From contig CAWKLQ010000012.1 in assembly GCA_963850525.1 (NCBI GenBank), forward strand, positions 186,001 to 250,000: a stretch of DNA of 64,000 bases, written 5' to 3'. Origin of the DNA: JAEMQF01 sp963850525. GTDB lineage: Bacteria > Pseudomonadota > Gammaproteobacteria > Burkholderiales > Burkholderiaceae_C. Each line of letters opens with the position of its first letter. The stretch's first letter is position 1. This document shows positions 37,540-46,274 of this stretch, in pieces. The notes beneath the pieces were generated by a model that saw only the letters and a list, made by a program, of their open reading frames with translations, made no database searches and was not told where the DNA came from. The position numbers and the translations under genes are program-made.

Positions 37540-39412
37540 CGCGCTTGCCCAGGTAGGCGTTCACCACGTCGGCGTTGCGCATCACTTGTGCCGCCGGGCC
37601 CTCTGCGATCAACTCGCCGTGGTTCAGCACGGCGATGCGGTCGGTCAGCGCAAGCACGGCGTGCATCACGTGTTCGACGAACACGATCGCCGCGCCGCGC
37701 TCGCGGATCCGGCGGATCAGCGCCACCGCTTCGTTCATCTCGGCAGGCGTCAGGCCCGACAGCACTTCGTCGAGCAATACCAGGCGTGGCTGCGCGGCCA
37801 GCGCCCGCGCGAGTTCGAGGAACTTGCGCTGGTGCAGGTTCAGGTCGTCGGGCAGGGCGTGGGCTTTGGGTTCCAGGCCGGTGAATTCGAGCCACTTCCA
37901 GGCTTCGCGCTGCGCGGCTGCGTGGTCCAGCGCGCCGGCACCGAACATCGCGACGAGGGCGACGTTCTGCAGCACGCTCAAATGCGCAAACGGCCGCGGA
38001 ATCTGGTAGGTTCGCGCAATGCCGGCGCGCGCGATGCGGTGCGCCGGCAGGCCGGTGAGCGGCTGGCCGTCGAAAGTGATCTCGCCGCCGCTCACCGGGT
38101 AGTGGCCGCTGACGAGGTTGATGAAAGTCGACTTGCCCGAGCCGTTGGGGCCGAGCAGGCCGAGGATTTCGCCCGCGTTCACGTGCAGGCTCACGCCCGT
38201 GAGTGCCTGCACGCCGCTGAAGGACTTGGACAGGTTGCGCACTTCGAGCAGCGGCCGGGATGCGGCGGCGGTCGGTGCAGTGGCGGGTCTTGGCTCCCTC
38301 GCTCCGTGGGCGGAGTCATCCCGGCGCAAGCCGGGATCCACCCTGGGCTCTGCGCCGTGCAACCCGTCATCCCGGCGAACGCCGGGATCCACTGTTGACC
38401 CACCGCCATGGATCCCGGCGTGCGCCGGGATGACAGTGACGGAAACTGAGCCTGGCTCGGCCGCGGCCGCGGACTTGTCCGGCCTGCGCTTCAGCAAGAA
38501 AAACCCCAGCACCCCACTCGGCATGAACAAAATCACCGCAACAAGCACGCCCCCCACGGCGGCCTTGCCCGCCACCGCGTGGTCTCCCGCAGTGAAGGCG
38601 TAGAGCAGGCAGGTGATCAAAGCAGCGCCCACCGCGGGGCCCGCCCAGTGGCGCGTGCCGCCCAGCACGCTCATCAGCACGACCGTCAGCGGCACCGTGA
38701 TGTTGAAGGTTTCGCCCACCGTCACGTAGTTGACGAACAGCGCGTGAATGCCGCCGGCCAGCCCCGCCAGCGCGCAGGAAATGCCGTACGCGAACAGCTT
38801 GTAGCTGAAGGTGGGAACGCCCATCACTTCGGCAACGTCTTCGTCGTCGTGAATCGCGAACAGGCCCATGCCGAGCTTGGACGCGTGAACCCGGTAAGCG
38901 ATGTAGAGCGTCGCCGTGGCCGCGATCAACGCCATCAGGTAGATCGACGCCGACGCGCTGGGCCCGATTTTGGGAATCGCCACGCCGCTGAGCGTTATGC
39001 CAGGCCCGCCGTCGATGCGCGTGTTCAGAACGATGGTGGCGACGACGAAGGTCACCGCCAGCGTGAGCAACGCAAACAGTTCGCCGCGCACTGCCTTGAC
39101 ACGAAACACCACTGCGCCCAGCGCCACGCCGAGCAGCGCCGCAGCGGCTGCAGCCACGGGCAGAGTCCACAAAAACGGCACGCCCAGGTTCGCCGACAGG
39201 CCCGCCGACGTGTACACGCCCACGCCGAAGAATGCGCCGTGGCCAAAGGAGAAATAGCCCGAGTAGCCCGACAGAATGTTCCACGACAGCGCCAAGATCG
39301 TCCAGTGGAACACCAGGTAGAGGAAGGATTCGTAGAACGGCGCGACGCCGAGCCACGGCACGCTGGCCAGTACCGCGCCGGTCGCGGCGATGGCGATGCC
39401 CGGGCGCTTCAT
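37532..39412 (-). CDS. LivM-LivG fusion: ABC permease joined to ATPase through a repeat-encoded linker
   Basis: 626 residues. Residues 1 to about 315 form a LivM-type permease (SGYSGYFSFGHGAFFGVGVY), and residues from about 388 a LivG-type ATPase (Walker A GPNGSGKST, Walker B LVLLDEVLSGLTP, where Glu-Val replaces the usual Glu-Pro). The linker, residues 327-366, is the translation of three REPIN-like units (VIPAHAGIH, DPGVRRDD, DPGLRRDD). No stop occurs in the linker, and there is no convincing separate start for the ATPase; a GTG at its first strand lacks a ribosome binding site. The start at 39412 overlaps livH as ATGA. Confidence 0.85.
   Translation of the reverse strand: MKRPGIAIAATGAVLASVPWLGVAPFYESFLYLVFHWTILALSWNILSGYSGYFSFGHGAFFGVGVYTSAGLSANLGVPFLWTLPVAAAAAALLGVALGAVVFRVKAVRGELFALLTLAVTFVVATIVLNTRIDGGPGITLSGVAIPKIGPSASASIYLMALIAATATLYIAYRVHASKLGMGLFAIHDDEDVAEVMGVPTFSYKLFAYGISCALAGLAGGIHALFVNYVTVGETFNITVPLTVVLMSVLGGTRHWAGPAVGAALITCLLYAFTAGDHAVAGKAAVGGVLVAVILFMPSGVLGFFLLKRRPDKSAAAAEPGSVSVTVIPAHAGIHGGGSTVDPGVRRDDGLHGAEPRVDPGLRRDDSAHGAREPRPATAPTAAASRPLLEVRNLSKSFSGVQALTGVSLHVNAGEILGLLGPNGSGKSTFINLVSGHYPVSGGEITFDGQPLTGLPAHRIARAGIARTYQIPRPFAHLSVLQNVALVAMFGAGALDHAAAQREAWKWLEFTGLEPKAHALPDDLNLHQRKFLELARALAAQPRLVLLDEVLSGLTPAEMNEAVALIRRIRERGAAIVFVEHVMHAVLALTDRIAVLNHGELIAEGPAAQVMRNADVVNAYLGKRDA
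38315..38434. repeat. REPIN-like repeat locus 5, three units inside a fusion gene
   Basis: Two units in direct orientation (GTCATCCCGGCGCAAGCCGG and GTCATCCCGGCGAACGCCGG) and a third in inverse orientation ending CCGGGATGAC. All three are read in frame in the linker of the permease-ATPase gene at 37532-39412. Confidence 0.9.
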
Positions 39413-40272
39413 CCGCGCAATTGCCCGGGCCGGAACAACAGCATCACGATCAGCAGCGAGAACGACACGATGGGCGCCCACGACGGCGACGCCACCGCCA
39501 TCGTGATCGCCTCGCTGACGCCGATGATGATGCCCGCGACGAGCGGCCCGAGTGCGCTGCCCAGGCCACCGAGCATGACGGCGGCAAACACCACGCCGAC
39601 CCAGGCGAAGATTTGCGAGGGCGTGAGCGTGAAGGTGAGCGCCAGGCAGATGCCGGCCACGCCGGCCAGCGCTGCGCAGACGCCCGCGAGCAACAGCGAA
39701 AGGGCCTTTTGATTGATGCCGAAGGCCGCGGCGATCGGCGCGTCTTGCGCCATGGCGCGCAGCGCCTTGCCGAGATCCGTGTAGCGCATCGCGGCCCAGA
39801 TCGCGAGCGAAATCAGCGTCGCGAGCAGCAGCGTCACGAGCTCGGGCACCGGCACGTACAGGCCGGCGACCTTGAACTTCTGATCGTTGTAGGCCGACTC
39901 GAGCCTGCGAAAGTCGGCGGTCCAAACGCCCTGGATCGCGCTTTCCAGCATCACCGTGATGCCGAAGGTGACGAGCAGCGAGTTGAACGGCGAGATCGAG
40001 AAGCGCGCCAGCAGCCACTGCATCGCCGCGCCGATGCCAAAGAACAGCGGCGGAATGATGAACAGCGTGAGCAGCGGGTCGACGTGCCATACCGTGGCCA
40101 TGTGGTACGCCAGGTAAGCGCCGAGGAAGACGAGGCCGAAGTGCGCCAGATTGATCTGGCGCAGCAGCCCCCAGGTGAGGCCCAGCCCCAGCCCGATCAA
40201 CCCGTACAGGCTGCCGATGAAGATGCCGGAGAGGATGGACTGGGCGAGCAGGTTGAGGCTGGGCCAGGTCAT
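39409..40272 (-). CDS. livH: Branched-chain amino acid-type ABC transporter permease (LivH)
   Basis: 287 residues with about eight membrane segments. GSLYGLIGLGLGLTWGLLRQ and INLAHFGLVFLGAYLAY are the LivH hallmarks. The start at 40272 is just downstream of a REPIN-like repeat; the open frame further upstream only translates that repeat. It is coupled by an ATGA overlap to the LivM part of the fusion gene. The receptor gene lies upstream at 40376-41572. Confidence 0.92.
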   Translation of the reverse strand: MTWPSLNLLAQSILSGIFIGSLYGLIGLGLGLTWGLLRQINLAHFGLVFLGAYLAYHMATVWHVDPLLTLFIIPPLFFGIGAAMQWLLARFSISPFNSLLVTFGITVMLESAIQGVWTADFRRLESAYNDQKFKVAGLYVPVPELVTLLLATLISLAIWAAMRYTDLGKALRAMAQDAPIAAAFGINQKALSLLLAGVCAALAGVAGICLALTFTLTPSQIFAWVGVVFAAVMLGGLGSALGPLVAGIIIGVSEAITMAVASPSWAPIVSFSLLIVMLLFRPGQLRG

Positions 40273-40296
40273 GGCATCCTGATTCCGGAGAGAGCG

Positions 40297-40365
40297 GTCA
40301 TCCCGGCGAAAGCCGGGATCCACTGTGGGCCTGACTCCGTGGATCCCGGCGTTCGCCGGGATGAC
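40297..40365. repeat. REPIN-like repeat locus 6
   Basis: Complete inverted pair (GTCATCCCGGCGAAAGCCGG ... CCGGCGTTCGCCGGGATGAC) with a short centre. It lies between the receptor gene and livH, a common place for hairpins that raise receptor expression over that of the permeases. Confidence 0.9.
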
Positions 40366-40375
40366 AGCCTGACCC

Positions 40376-41572
40376 TCACTGCACCTGCAGCTTCGCCCCC
40401 GGCGCGGCAAAGGCTGCCGGCCAGACGACGTTCCACTTGCCGTTCTGCACTTGCTTGAGCTTCATCAGGTCGTCACCATAGTTGCCCTTGCCGTCGAAGC
40501 GCAGCTTGCCCTGGATCGTGTCAACGCGGTTCGCCTTCAGCCACTGCGCGATCGCCTTGTCGTCCAGGCTGTTCGCGCCGCGCACGCCGGCTTCCAGGAT
40601 CTGCCACGCCGAGAACGATGCCGCGGCCTGCACTTCGACCGTGGTGTCGGGCAGGCCCGCTTTGGCCGCGCGGTCATTGAAGATCTTGATGAACTCGGCG
40701 GCGACCGGGTTGTTCGTGAACGGCGCATGCTCTTCGAAGATCGTCAGCGACAGCGCGCCTTTCGCGTCGGGCGTCTTTGTCATCGGCCCGGGCGCGGGGT
40801 AGGTATGGAAGTGGATCGGCGGAACGTAGTCGATCTTCTTCATCGCGTCTAACAGCATGTTGCCTTCGAGCGCGATGTCGCCCATCCACACCAGGTCGGC
40901 TTTGGCGTCCTTGATGCGCGCGGCAATCGGCCCGAAGTCGCGATTGCCGAATTCCCACTCCAGGAACAGCACTTCGGAGAGGCCGCGCTTCTTCGCGACT
41001 TCGCGAGCGCCGAGCGTCATGAAGTGGATCGACGGGAACTTGCTCGTCACGAACGCCACGGTCTTGGGCGGTTTGGGCGAGGCGGCAAGCGCGTCCATCA
41101 CCATGTTAGGCACCGTGGTACCGGGGTCGGCACCCAGCGACCACGCCGGGAACGCGCCTTCGTACTTCGCGAGCGACGGAATGCCGAAGGTGTGGTGCAC
41201 GAGCACCTTGTTGTAGCGCTGCGCCACACCCATCGCCGAGAGAATGGCGCCGGTGGCGTAGGGGCCCATCAACAGGTCGACCTTGTCGGAGGTGACGAGC
41301 TGCTCGTACATGGTGCGCGCAACGTCGGGTTTGGACTGGTCGTCTTTGACGCTCCACTCCACCTTGCGCCCAAGCAAGCCGCCGCGTGCGTTGAGCTGCT
41401 CGACGTAGATTTCGCCGACCAGCTTGTGCGTCATCGCCGTGGCGGAGAGCGGGCCGGTCAGCGCCAAGGTGCTGCCGATGCGCACTGGCGCCTGCGCGGC
41501 GGCGCCGCTGCCCCACAGGGCGGTGGCCAGGGCGCTGGCGGCGAGGATCAGATGGCGTCGCAAAGTGAACAT
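40376..41572 (-). CDS. LivK-like ABC transporter substrate-binding protein
   Basis: 398 residues. The signal peptide is about 27 residues (ALWGSGAAAQ) and the Peripla_BP_6 domain starts with PVRIGSTLALTGPLSATAM. Other features are LNARGGLLGRKVEW and LLMGPYATGAILS. It is the receptor of the transporter encoded at 36820-40272. The upstream dioxygenase gene, 33 bases away on the same strand, suggests an aromatic or hydroxylated carboxylate ligand; that is inference. Confidence 0.9.
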   Translation of the reverse strand: MFTLRRHLILAASALATALWGSGAAAQAPVRIGSTLALTGPLSATAMTHKLVGEIYVEQLNARGGLLGRKVEWSVKDDQSKPDVARTMYEQLVTSDKVDLLMGPYATGAILSAMGVAQRYNKVLVHHTFGIPSLAKYEGAFPAWSLGADPGTTVPNMVMDALAASPKPPKTVAFVTSKFPSIHFMTLGAREVAKKRGLSEVLFLEWEFGNRDFGPIAARIKDAKADLVWMGDIALEGNMLLDAMKKIDYVPPIHFHTYPAPGPMTKTPDAKGALSLTIFEEHAPFTNNPVAAEFIKIFNDRAAKAGLPDTTVEVQAAASFSAWQILEAGVRGANSLDDKAIAQWLKANRVDTIQGKLRFDGKGNYGDDLMKLKQVQNGKWNVVWPAAFAAPGAKLQVQ

Positions 41573-41605
41573 GGTCTTGTCTCCTTGAAGAATGGATTGG
41601 GACGC

Positions 41606-42505
41606 TCAGGCCGCGGGAACGAGTTTGAAGTCGAAGTTCGTGCTGTAGTAGGGCTTGTTCAGCATCCGGCCGTCGGGTGCCTTGCCGGCGGCGTGCTTGG
41701 CGAAGTCAACGATCAGGCTGTTGCGCACGCCGAACACGGCGTCGGAATCGAGGTAAGGGCTCTCGCGGTCGAACAGGTGCGTCGTCAGGCGCTGGTAGCC
41801 CTCGGCGTAGACCATCATGTGGATGTGGCCCGGGCGATTTGCGTGCCGCCCCATCGCTTGCAGCATGCCGCCCACCGGGCCGTCCACGGGAACGGGGTAG
41901 TAGGCGGGCTTGATCGACCAGAAGCGGTAACCGCCTTGCGCGTCGGTGTGGATGCGCCCGCGCAGGCGCATGCCGGCGTCCGGCCCGCGTTGCATGTCGT
42001 AAACGCCTTCGCCGTCGCCCGACCAGATGTCCAGGCAGCAGTTCGCAACCGGTTTGCCGTTGGTTGCCTTCACGCTGCCGGTGTAGTACGCCGGCTCGCC
42101 GGGCGCGCCCGCGGTGACGTCGCCACCGAGCGGAAATTCGGGCGAGCCTTCCCAGTAGAACGGCCCCTGCACGGTGGCCTCGGTGGGCGCGGCGTCGCCC
42201 GGCTGCGCCTTGGCGCGCACCGCGCGCGCGCCGCGCATCTGCTCGAGCGCGACCACGAGCATCGAGAGGCCCAGCGTGTCGGACAGCAGGATGAACTCCT
42301 GGCGCTTGGCGTCGCACTTCTGGCCGGTCGCGGTGAGGAACTGGATCGCCGCCATCCATTCGTCGGGCGTCAGGTCGACTTCGCGCGCAAACGCGTGCGC
42401 GTGCTGAATCAGCGCCGTCATCACCTGCTTGAAGCGCGGGTTCGGGCAGTCGTCCAAGCGGGCGACGACGGCTTGTGCCAAGTCGTCGGCTTCGTGTTGC
42501 GCCAT
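41606..42505 (-). CDS. Intradiol ring-cleavage dioxygenase, probably hydroxyquinol 1,2-dioxygenase
   Basis: 299 residues. The helical N-terminal dimerisation domain (WMAAIQFLTATGQKCDAKRQ) resembles hydroxyquinol 1,2-dioxygenases. Likely Fe(III) ligands are the Tyr in GEGVYDMQ, a Tyr in KPAYYPVPVDGP and the two His in RPGHIHMMV. Hydroxyquinol 1,2-dioxygenase opens 1,2,4-trihydroxybenzene to maleylacetate; no maleylacetate reductase gene is in the window. Catechol or chlorocatechol as substrate cannot be excluded. It heads the transporter operon. Confidence 0.85.
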   Translation of the reverse strand: MAQHEADDLAQAVVARLDDCPNPRFKQVMTALIQHAHAFAREVDLTPDEWMAAIQFLTATGQKCDAKRQEFILLSDTLGLSMLVVALEQMRGARAVRAKAQPGDAAPTEATVQGPFYWEGSPEFPLGGDVTAGAPGEPAYYTGSVKATNGKPVANCCLDIWSGDGEGVYDMQRGPDAGMRLRGRIHTDAQGGYRFWSIKPAYYPVPVDGPVGGMLQAMGRHANRPGHIHMMVYAEGYQRLTTHLFDRESPYLDSDAVFGVRNSLIVDFAKHAAGKAPDGRMLNKPYYSTNFDFKLVPAA

Positions 42506-42615
42506 GTGGGTTCTCCGGTGCGGAAGGACGCCCCTCGATCCTGGCTCGACGGGCCCAACAGTCTAGGGCCGGGGAGCAGCCGATTTCATCTGCACAAACC
42601 CGCAGGCGCGTCGCG

Positions 42616-43200
42616 TCAAAGCACGCTGCAAGCCTGCTCGAAACTCAAGCGCGGGTTGCGCGGGAACAGCAGGCTCGGGTCGCCATACCCCAGGTTCAGG
42701 ATGAAATTCGCCTGGAAGCGCCCGTCGGCGAAGAACTCGGCGTTGACCTTGGCCAGGTCGACTCCGCTCATCGGCCCGCAGTCCAGCCCCAGAGCGCGTG
42801 CCGCGATCATGAAATAGGCGCTGCCGAGCGTGCCGTTGCGGATTGCCGTGCCCTGCGCGAGCGCGGCGTTGCCGGCGAACATTTCTTTTGCGCCCTCCTT
42901 GTGCCAGACCTGCGGCATGTGTTCGTAGAACTTCGTATCGGTGGCGACGATCACGGTGGCCGGGGCGGTGCGCGTCTTGGCGACGTTGCCTTCCGACATC
43001 GCCGGCAGCAGGCGCGCGCGTGAGGCCGCGGACATGAGGAACACGTAGCGCGTGGGTTGCGTGTTCATCGACGTCGCACCCATTCGCGCGATGTCGTAAA
43101 CCTCGCGCAGCAGCGGCAGCGGCACGGGCTTGTCGAGAAAGCCATTCGCAGTGCGCGCTTCGAGGAAAAGCTGGTTCAGGCTGGCGGGGTCGATTCGCAT
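42616..43200 (-). CDS. Nitroreductase-family protein, RutE/HadB-like
   Basis: 194 residues of the FMN-dependent nitroreductase fold, closest in pattern to RutE (putative malonic semialdehyde reductase): ARTANGFLDKPV near the start, GATSMNTQPTRYVF for FMN binding, IAARALGLDCGPMSG, and the C-terminal LNLGYGDPSLLFPRNPRLSF. It probably reduces a small oxo-acid or quinone-like compound with NAD(P)H. No other rut genes are present. The ATG at 43200 is chosen by alignment of the N-terminus. Confidence 0.85.
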   Translation of the reverse strand: MRIDPASLNQLFLEARTANGFLDKPVPLPLLREVYDIARMGATSMNTQPTRYVFLMSAASRARLLPAMSEGNVAKTRTAPATVIVATDTKFYEHMPQVWHKEGAKEMFAGNAALAQGTAIRNGTLGSAYFMIAARALGLDCGPMSGVDLAKVNAEFFADGRFQANFILNLGYGDPSLLFPRNPRLSFEQACSVL

Positions 43201-43241
43201 GGGAGGGGTGGGTGTTGAAAAAAGTGGCTGGATCGGAAGTA

Positions 43242-43541
43242 TCAACGCTCCAGCGCCGCGAGGCGCAGCGCTGCGCCCGGGGTCAGCGGGTCGGCGCGAT
43301 CGCCCACCACCTCGATCGCCGAGCCTCCGAGGAAGTGCAGGATGCTCACGCCGCGGTCCCAGCCTTCGCGCGTGACGCGGATGAACTCGGCAAACGGGCC
43401 CTGGAACCCTGTCGCCACCATCATCGCGCCGTCGGGGTGCCAGACGGTGGCGAAGCGCTCCCAGTCGCCGGCGTCGCGCCACACGGCCCAGCGCTCGACC
43501 ATGCGGCGGATCAGCAGTTCGTCTTGCAGCGTGTCGGTCAT
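43242..43541 (-). pseudogene. SnoaL-like protein, apparently shortened
   Basis: 99 codons. The first 85 or so match SnoaL-like/NTF2-fold proteins (LIRRMVERWAVWRDAGDWERF, VTREGWDRGVSILHFLGGSAIEVVGDRA), which are normally about 130-160 residues. After GDRA the sequence jumps to a Pro/Leu/Ala-rich tail and stops, so the last three strands of the cone-shaped barrel are missing. This looks like an in-frame deletion or a frame change. It may still be translated but should not fold normally. It is divergent from the GST gene. Confidence 0.6.
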
Positions 43542-43617
43542 AGGGGTGCCTCCCGGGTTGCGTCTGACTGACTGTACGATGTCGCCCATCACTCCACCGA
43601 ACCACGCCGAGCGCCGC

Positions 43618-44223
43618 ATGAAACTCTACTTCTCCCCCACCTCTCCCTATGTGCGCAAGTGCCTCGTCGTCGCGCACGAGCTCGGCCTTGTCGGCCGCAT
43701 CGAGCTGATCGCGGGCAACGCGCACCCGGTGAATCGTGATGCGGCGATCATCGCGAACAACCCGTTGGGCAAGGTGCCCACCCTCATTTGCGACGACGGC
43801 CGCGCGCTCTACGACAGCCGCGTGATCTGCGAGTACCTCGACGACCTGGGCGGTGGCGCGCTGTTCCCGCGGCAAGGCGCTGCGCGCTGGCAGGCCTTGA
43901 CGCTGCAGGCGCTTGCCGACGGCATGCTCGATGCCGCGCTGCTCGCGCGTTACGAAGACGCGGTGCGCCCCGAAGCGCTGCGCTGGGCCGATTGGCGCGC
44001 CGGCCAGCTCGACAAAGTCGCGACGTCGCTGGCCGCGCTCGACGCCGCACCCGGCCAACTGCAAGGTCGAGTGGACATCGGCACGCTGGCGCTCGGCTGC
44101 GCCCTGGGTTACCTGGACCTGCGGTTCAGCGACCTGGGTTGGCGCGAGCGCTATCCCACGGTCGCCAAGTGGGCGGCGGGACTCTGCAACCGCCCTTCGA
44201 TGCAGGCGAGCTGGTCGCTCTGA
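43618..44223 (+). CDS. Glutathione S-transferase
   Basis: 201 residues. The thioredoxin-like N-terminal domain starts with KLYFSPTSPYVRKCLVVAHE, has the cis-Pro glutathione-binding LGKVPTLICDDG and the DSRVICEYLDD motif; the helical C-terminal domain follows from about residue 85. The catalytic residue is probably Ser/Thr/Cys in SPTSPYVRKC. The role is probably detoxification or a glutathione-dependent step in aromatic catabolism, in line with the nearby dioxygenase (inference). It is the only plus-strand gene in this stretch. Confidence 0.9.
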   Translation: MKLYFSPTSPYVRKCLVVAHELGLVGRIELIAGNAHPVNRDAAIIANNPLGKVPTLICDDGRALYDSRVICEYLDDLGGGALFPRQGAARWQALTLQALADGMLDAALLARYEDAVRPEALRWADWRAGQLDKVATSLAALDAAPGQLQGRVDIGTLALGCALGYLDLRFSDLGWRERYPTVAKWAAGLCNRPSMQASWSL

Positions 44224-44259
44224 ACCGACCTTGCACGTTGCAGGGCTACTCGGAATGAA

Positions 44260-45234
44260 TCATCGCGGTTTGGCCAAGCCCAAAGTTTGCATCTGGCGCG
44301 CCAAAAACTGGTCTTCGCGCGCGATGAGCGATCCGAATTCCGCCGCGGACAGATAGGCCGGAACAAAGCCGAACTTGCGTCCGGCGCTGGTGAACTCGGG
44401 GCGGCTCACTGCCGCCTGCACCGCAGCGGCGAGGCGCGCGATCACCTCGGGCGCCGTGCCCTTGGGCGCGGCAACGCCGCGCCACAAGTCCATCGGCGCC
44501 ATCTTCACGCCGGCCTCGATCGCGGTGGGCGCATCGGGGAACAGCGGGTCGCGCGCAGCGCCGAGAACGCCCAGCACGCGCAACGCGCCGCTCGCCACGT
44601 TCGGCGCCACCGCGGCGGGAAGTTGCACGACGGCGTCGATGTGACCGCCGAGCAACGCCGGCAGCACCTGCGCTGCGCCGAACGGCACGTCGAGCGCCTT
44701 CGCGCCCGCCGCTTCGAACAGCGACACCGCGGCGAAGTGGGTGTGGCTGCCGCTGCCGGAATTGCCGACCTTGAGCAGCCCGGGCTTGGCACGCGCGTGC
44801 TCGATCAAGTCGCCGAGCGTCTTCCACGGGCTGGACGCCTGCACCACGACTGCCGGGTTCTCGATCGTGACGCGCGCCACCGGCTCGAACGCCTTGTGGT
44901 CGATGTCCATGGCACCGCTGTGGTAGGTGGTCGAGACCGAGTTCGAGTTCCACACTAGCGTGTGCCCGTCCGGGCGCGCTGCGGCCACGACCTTGTAGCC
45001 GATCGCGCCGCCCGCACCGGGCTTGTTGCTCACCGGAACCGGCACGCCCAGGTGCTGCGCCATGCCCTCGGCGAGCAGGCGGGCGCTCACGTCGGCTGAC
45101 GAGCCCGCCGGGAAGATGACGACGAACTCGATGGGCTGTTTGTTGGGGAAGGCGTCTTGCGCCGAAGCTGCACAGACCGCCGTGCTCAAGCCCAGCGCCA
45201 TCAGAGCGCGAAACCACAGTGTGACGATGCGCAT
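44260..45234 (-). CDS. TctC/Bug-family periplasmic receptor
   Basis: 324 residues. The signal peptide ends at about residue 26 (ALGLSTAVCAASAQ). The Bug fold is clear: EFVVIFPAGSSADVSARLLAEG, NKPGAGGAIGYKVVA and RPDGHTLVW. These proteins bind organic acids for tripartite tricarboxylate transporters or act as sensors. No tctA or tctB gene is near. It lies 20 bases downstream of the Gfo/Idh/MocA gene, so it probably belongs to the same operon. Confidence 0.9.
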   Translation of the reverse strand: MRIVTLWFRALMALGLSTAVCAASAQDAFPNKQPIEFVVIFPAGSSADVSARLLAEGMAQHLGVPVPVSNKPGAGGAIGYKVVAAARPDGHTLVWNSNSVSTTYHSGAMDIDHKAFEPVARVTIENPAVVVQASSPWKTLGDLIEHARAKPGLLKVGNSGSGSHTHFAAVSLFEAAGAKALDVPFGAAQVLPALLGGHIDAVVQLPAAVAPNVASGALRVLGVLGAARDPLFPDAPTAIEAGVKMAPMDLWRGVAAPKGTAPEVIARLAAAVQAAVSRPEFTSAGRKFGFVPAYLSAAEFGSLIAREDQFLARQMQTLGLAKPR

Positions 45235-45254
45235 GGTGGCGCCTCCTTTTCGGT

Positions 45255-46274
45255 TTACGCCAGCGGGTCGGCGAGCACTTCGGCCAGTGTGACGCGCCGG
45301 CCCTCCCGCGCCGAGACGATTCCCGCGCGAATCACGCCGAGCGAACGCGTCGCGTAGTCGCCGCCCGTCTCCGGCACGGCCAGGCCGCGCACCGCGGCGG
45401 CAAACTCATCGAGCTCGTCGACGAAAGTGTCGTTCTTCGCGAATGCGATGTTCTCGGCCTTGTCCGCGCCGCGGCGCACGAGGCGCAGCCCGCCGTGCAA
45501 GTCATAAAAGGCGCTCGCATCCTTGCCGTAGACGTTCATCACGTAGTTTTCTGCCGCCGACGCATAACTCGCGTTCACCGTGGACAGGGCGCCGCTGTCG
45601 TGCTCGAGGAGCATGCTCGCCACATCCGGGTTGTCGCCGGGCAGCACGAGCTGCGCCAGGTGCGCGCTCACCGAGCGTACCGGCCCGACGAGGTATTCGA
45701 GCACGTCGACGTAGTGCACGCCGATCTGCAGCATCACGCCGCCGGGCATTCCGGCGGCCTGGTAGCGCCACGAGTTCAGGTCGATCTTGCCCAGGCGGTC
45801 GCGGCTGATGTTGGCCTCGGCGTTGACGATTCGGCCGAGTGCGCCCGCGTCGATTTTTTGTTTGATCCAGCGGAACTGGCTTTCGCGGCGCCGCTGGTAG
45901 CCCAAGGCCAACACGACGCCTGCGTCCTTGCACGCCTGCGTGATCGCGCGGCCCTGCGCGAGCGTGTTGGCGATCGGCTTGTCGAGAAACACGTGTTTGC
46001 CCGCTGCCGCGGCCTGGAGCGTCGTCTGCAAGTGCACGTCGTTGGGCGTGGTGTTGACGATCGCGTCGATGGTCGGGTCGGCGAGCATCGCCTCGTAACT
46101 CGCTGCGGCGTGGCAGTCGTATTTCTTCGCGAAGGCCGCGCGCTTTTCGGTGGAGCGGCTGTAGCACGCGCGAATTTTCAACTTGCCCGAACGCTGCATC
46201 GCGTCGGCGAGCACGTCCGACCACCAGCCCATTCCGAGGCAGGCGACGTTGATTGGCTCGAACTCGAGCATCAT
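45255..46274 (-). CDS. Gfo/Idh/MocA-family oxidoreductase
   Basis: 339 residues. The Rossmann domain starts at INVACLGMGWWSDVLADAM, the family motif is FLDKPIANTLAQG (catalytic Lys in DKP), and the C-terminal alpha/beta domain has GGVMLQIGVHYVDVLEYL. Such enzymes oxidise sugars, inositols, phthalate dihydrodiols or related compounds with NAD(P). The context (GlcG-like protein, TRAP transporter, TctC receptor) suggests a hydroxylated acid. The ATG at 46274 overlaps the upstream gene as ATGA; a second ATG follows directly. Confidence 0.88.
   Translation of the reverse strand: MMLEFEPINVACLGMGWWSDVLADAMQRSGKLKIRACYSRSTEKRAAFAKKYDCHAAASYEAMLADPTIDAIVNTTPNDVHLQTTLQAAAAGKHVFLDKPIANTLAQGRAITQACKDAGVVLALGYQRRRESQFRWIKQKIDAGALGRIVNAEANISRDRLGKIDLNSWRYQAAGMPGGVMLQIGVHYVDVLEYLVGPVRSVSAHLAQLVLPGDNPDVASMLLEHDSGALSTVNASYASAAENYVMNVYGKDASAFYDLHGGLRLVRRGADKAENIAFAKNDTFVDELDEFAAAVRGLAVPETGGDYATRSLGVIRAGIVSAREGRRVTLAEVLADPLA

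Noticed and set aside
37532..38249. A separate LivG gene with its own start
   Set aside because: The only in-frame candidate near the ATPase domain is a GTG without a Shine-Dalgarno sequence, and the frame has no stop back to the permease; a fusion is the simpler reading, though not proven.
45255..46274. Gfo/Idh/MocA dehydrogenase as the D-apiose dehydrogenase (ApsD) of the apionate pathway
   Set aside because: ApsD belongs to this family, but the gene is 28 kb away on the far side of several unrelated operons and coupled to a GlcG-like gene; nothing specific links it to apiose.
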